Shown here: one piece after another, positions 28,693 to 29,007 of the stretch | Layout: every line of letters starts with the position of its first letter | Position numbering within the stretch: the first letter of the stretch is position 1 | Origin: Chara braunii | Lineage: Eukaryota; Streptophyta; Charophyceae; Charales; Characeae | DNA: 29,007 nt | Assembly (NCBI GenBank): GCA_003427395.1 | Contig: BFEA01000721.1 | Location: 317,371-346,377 of the forward strand | Reading direction: 5' to 3' | Made by a program: the position numbers and the translations under genes | Notes under the pieces: model-generated | Database searches by the model: none | What the model was told of the DNA's origin: nothing | Seen by the model: only the letters and a program-made list of their open reading frames with translations

Positions 28693-29007
28693 ACCAAATA
28701 CCCTTACAAAGGTATTTGGCCATGCTTTTGCATTTGACGCGGTGACGGCTTCGGCTACCATGATGGAGCCAATCTGAGATGAAATAGGTGTGCACGCTTT
28801 GGCGTGACACTTGAAACGATTTCCTCGGCCATTGAGGCCGAGGCGAATCGGTGATCAAATTTCGAAAATATGCGCGCGCATTGTTATGACGCGTGTTGTG
28901 ATGGTTAGGATAAGTAGTGATACCCTCCGACCGAGAAGGTCGAAGGGTTGATTGGGTAAGTGACGTGTCGGATAGATCTACGACACACTGGGATTTGGCC
29001 TGGTATC
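28693..29007. repeat. 315-bp dispersed repeat, copy B
   Basis: Same orientation as 15838-16152 with six substitutions. Its left-end hairpin (accaaatacc/ggtatttgg) is perfect here and has one mismatch in copy A. The preceding tgtcgg differs from copy A only by one G. It is cut by the end of the window at the same base where copy A meets the gap. Confidence 0.95.

Overview
This window reads as nuclear DNA of a eukaryote, most likely from the green/streptophyte lineage. The evidence is a decayed Ty3/gypsy retrotransposon, a primer-binding site exactly complementary to the 3' end of plant-type tRNA-Asp, decayed pieces of an 18S rRNA gene of plant-like sequence, abundant microsatellites and satellites, and no bacterial-style gene packing. 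A charophyte alga such as Chara is a guess from general resemblance of the repeat landscape and the gag/pol style. It is not shown by the sequence. I see no intact host protein-coding gene.

Layout. 1-1725: satellite of about 19 units of about 91 bp, running off the left edge. 1730-9095: pyrimidine-rich, repeat-rich non-coding DNA with several short tandem arrays (51, about 32/65, 24, 38 and 68 bp), perfect hairpins, and two polypurine tracts on the minus strand that look like 3' ends of other LTR elements. One unassigned acidic ORF lies at 8215-8643 (minus). 9096-15670 (minus): a Ty3/gypsy element read right to left in the order gag, zinc knuckle, protease, reverse transcriptase, RNase H, integrase, GPY/F module. 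It is broken by eight in-frame stops and about three frameshifts and carries substitutions at protease and integrase active-site positions. 15838-16152: a 315-bp repeat, found again at 28693-29007 with six differences and no indels. 16153-16517: assembly gap of 365 N.

16518-23175: a mosaic of Pol III-like elements, three decayed 18S rRNA 3'-domain fragments, a twice-repeated composite module (18S fragment, purine tract, splice-donor-like hairpin, AT-rich simple repeat, second hairpin, GT then GA microsatellite), a family of four related repeats, three of them ending in (TTA)n tails, and a 30-bp tandem array carrying short palindromes. 23176-28692: the end of an LTR, a tRNA-Asp primer-binding site at 24941-24960, then about 3.7 kb with no convincing coding sequence, consistent with a non-autonomous or eroded LTR element. 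A tRNA-Asp-like relic lies at 28316-28391. The window ends in the second copy of the 315-bp repeat, at exactly the repeat position where the assembly gap begins in the first copy.

How it works together: nothing here forms a working pathway. The window is a graveyard of retroelements and expanded repeats. Its most interesting content is the repeated 18S-derived module, the TTA-tailed family and the tRNA-Asp connection.
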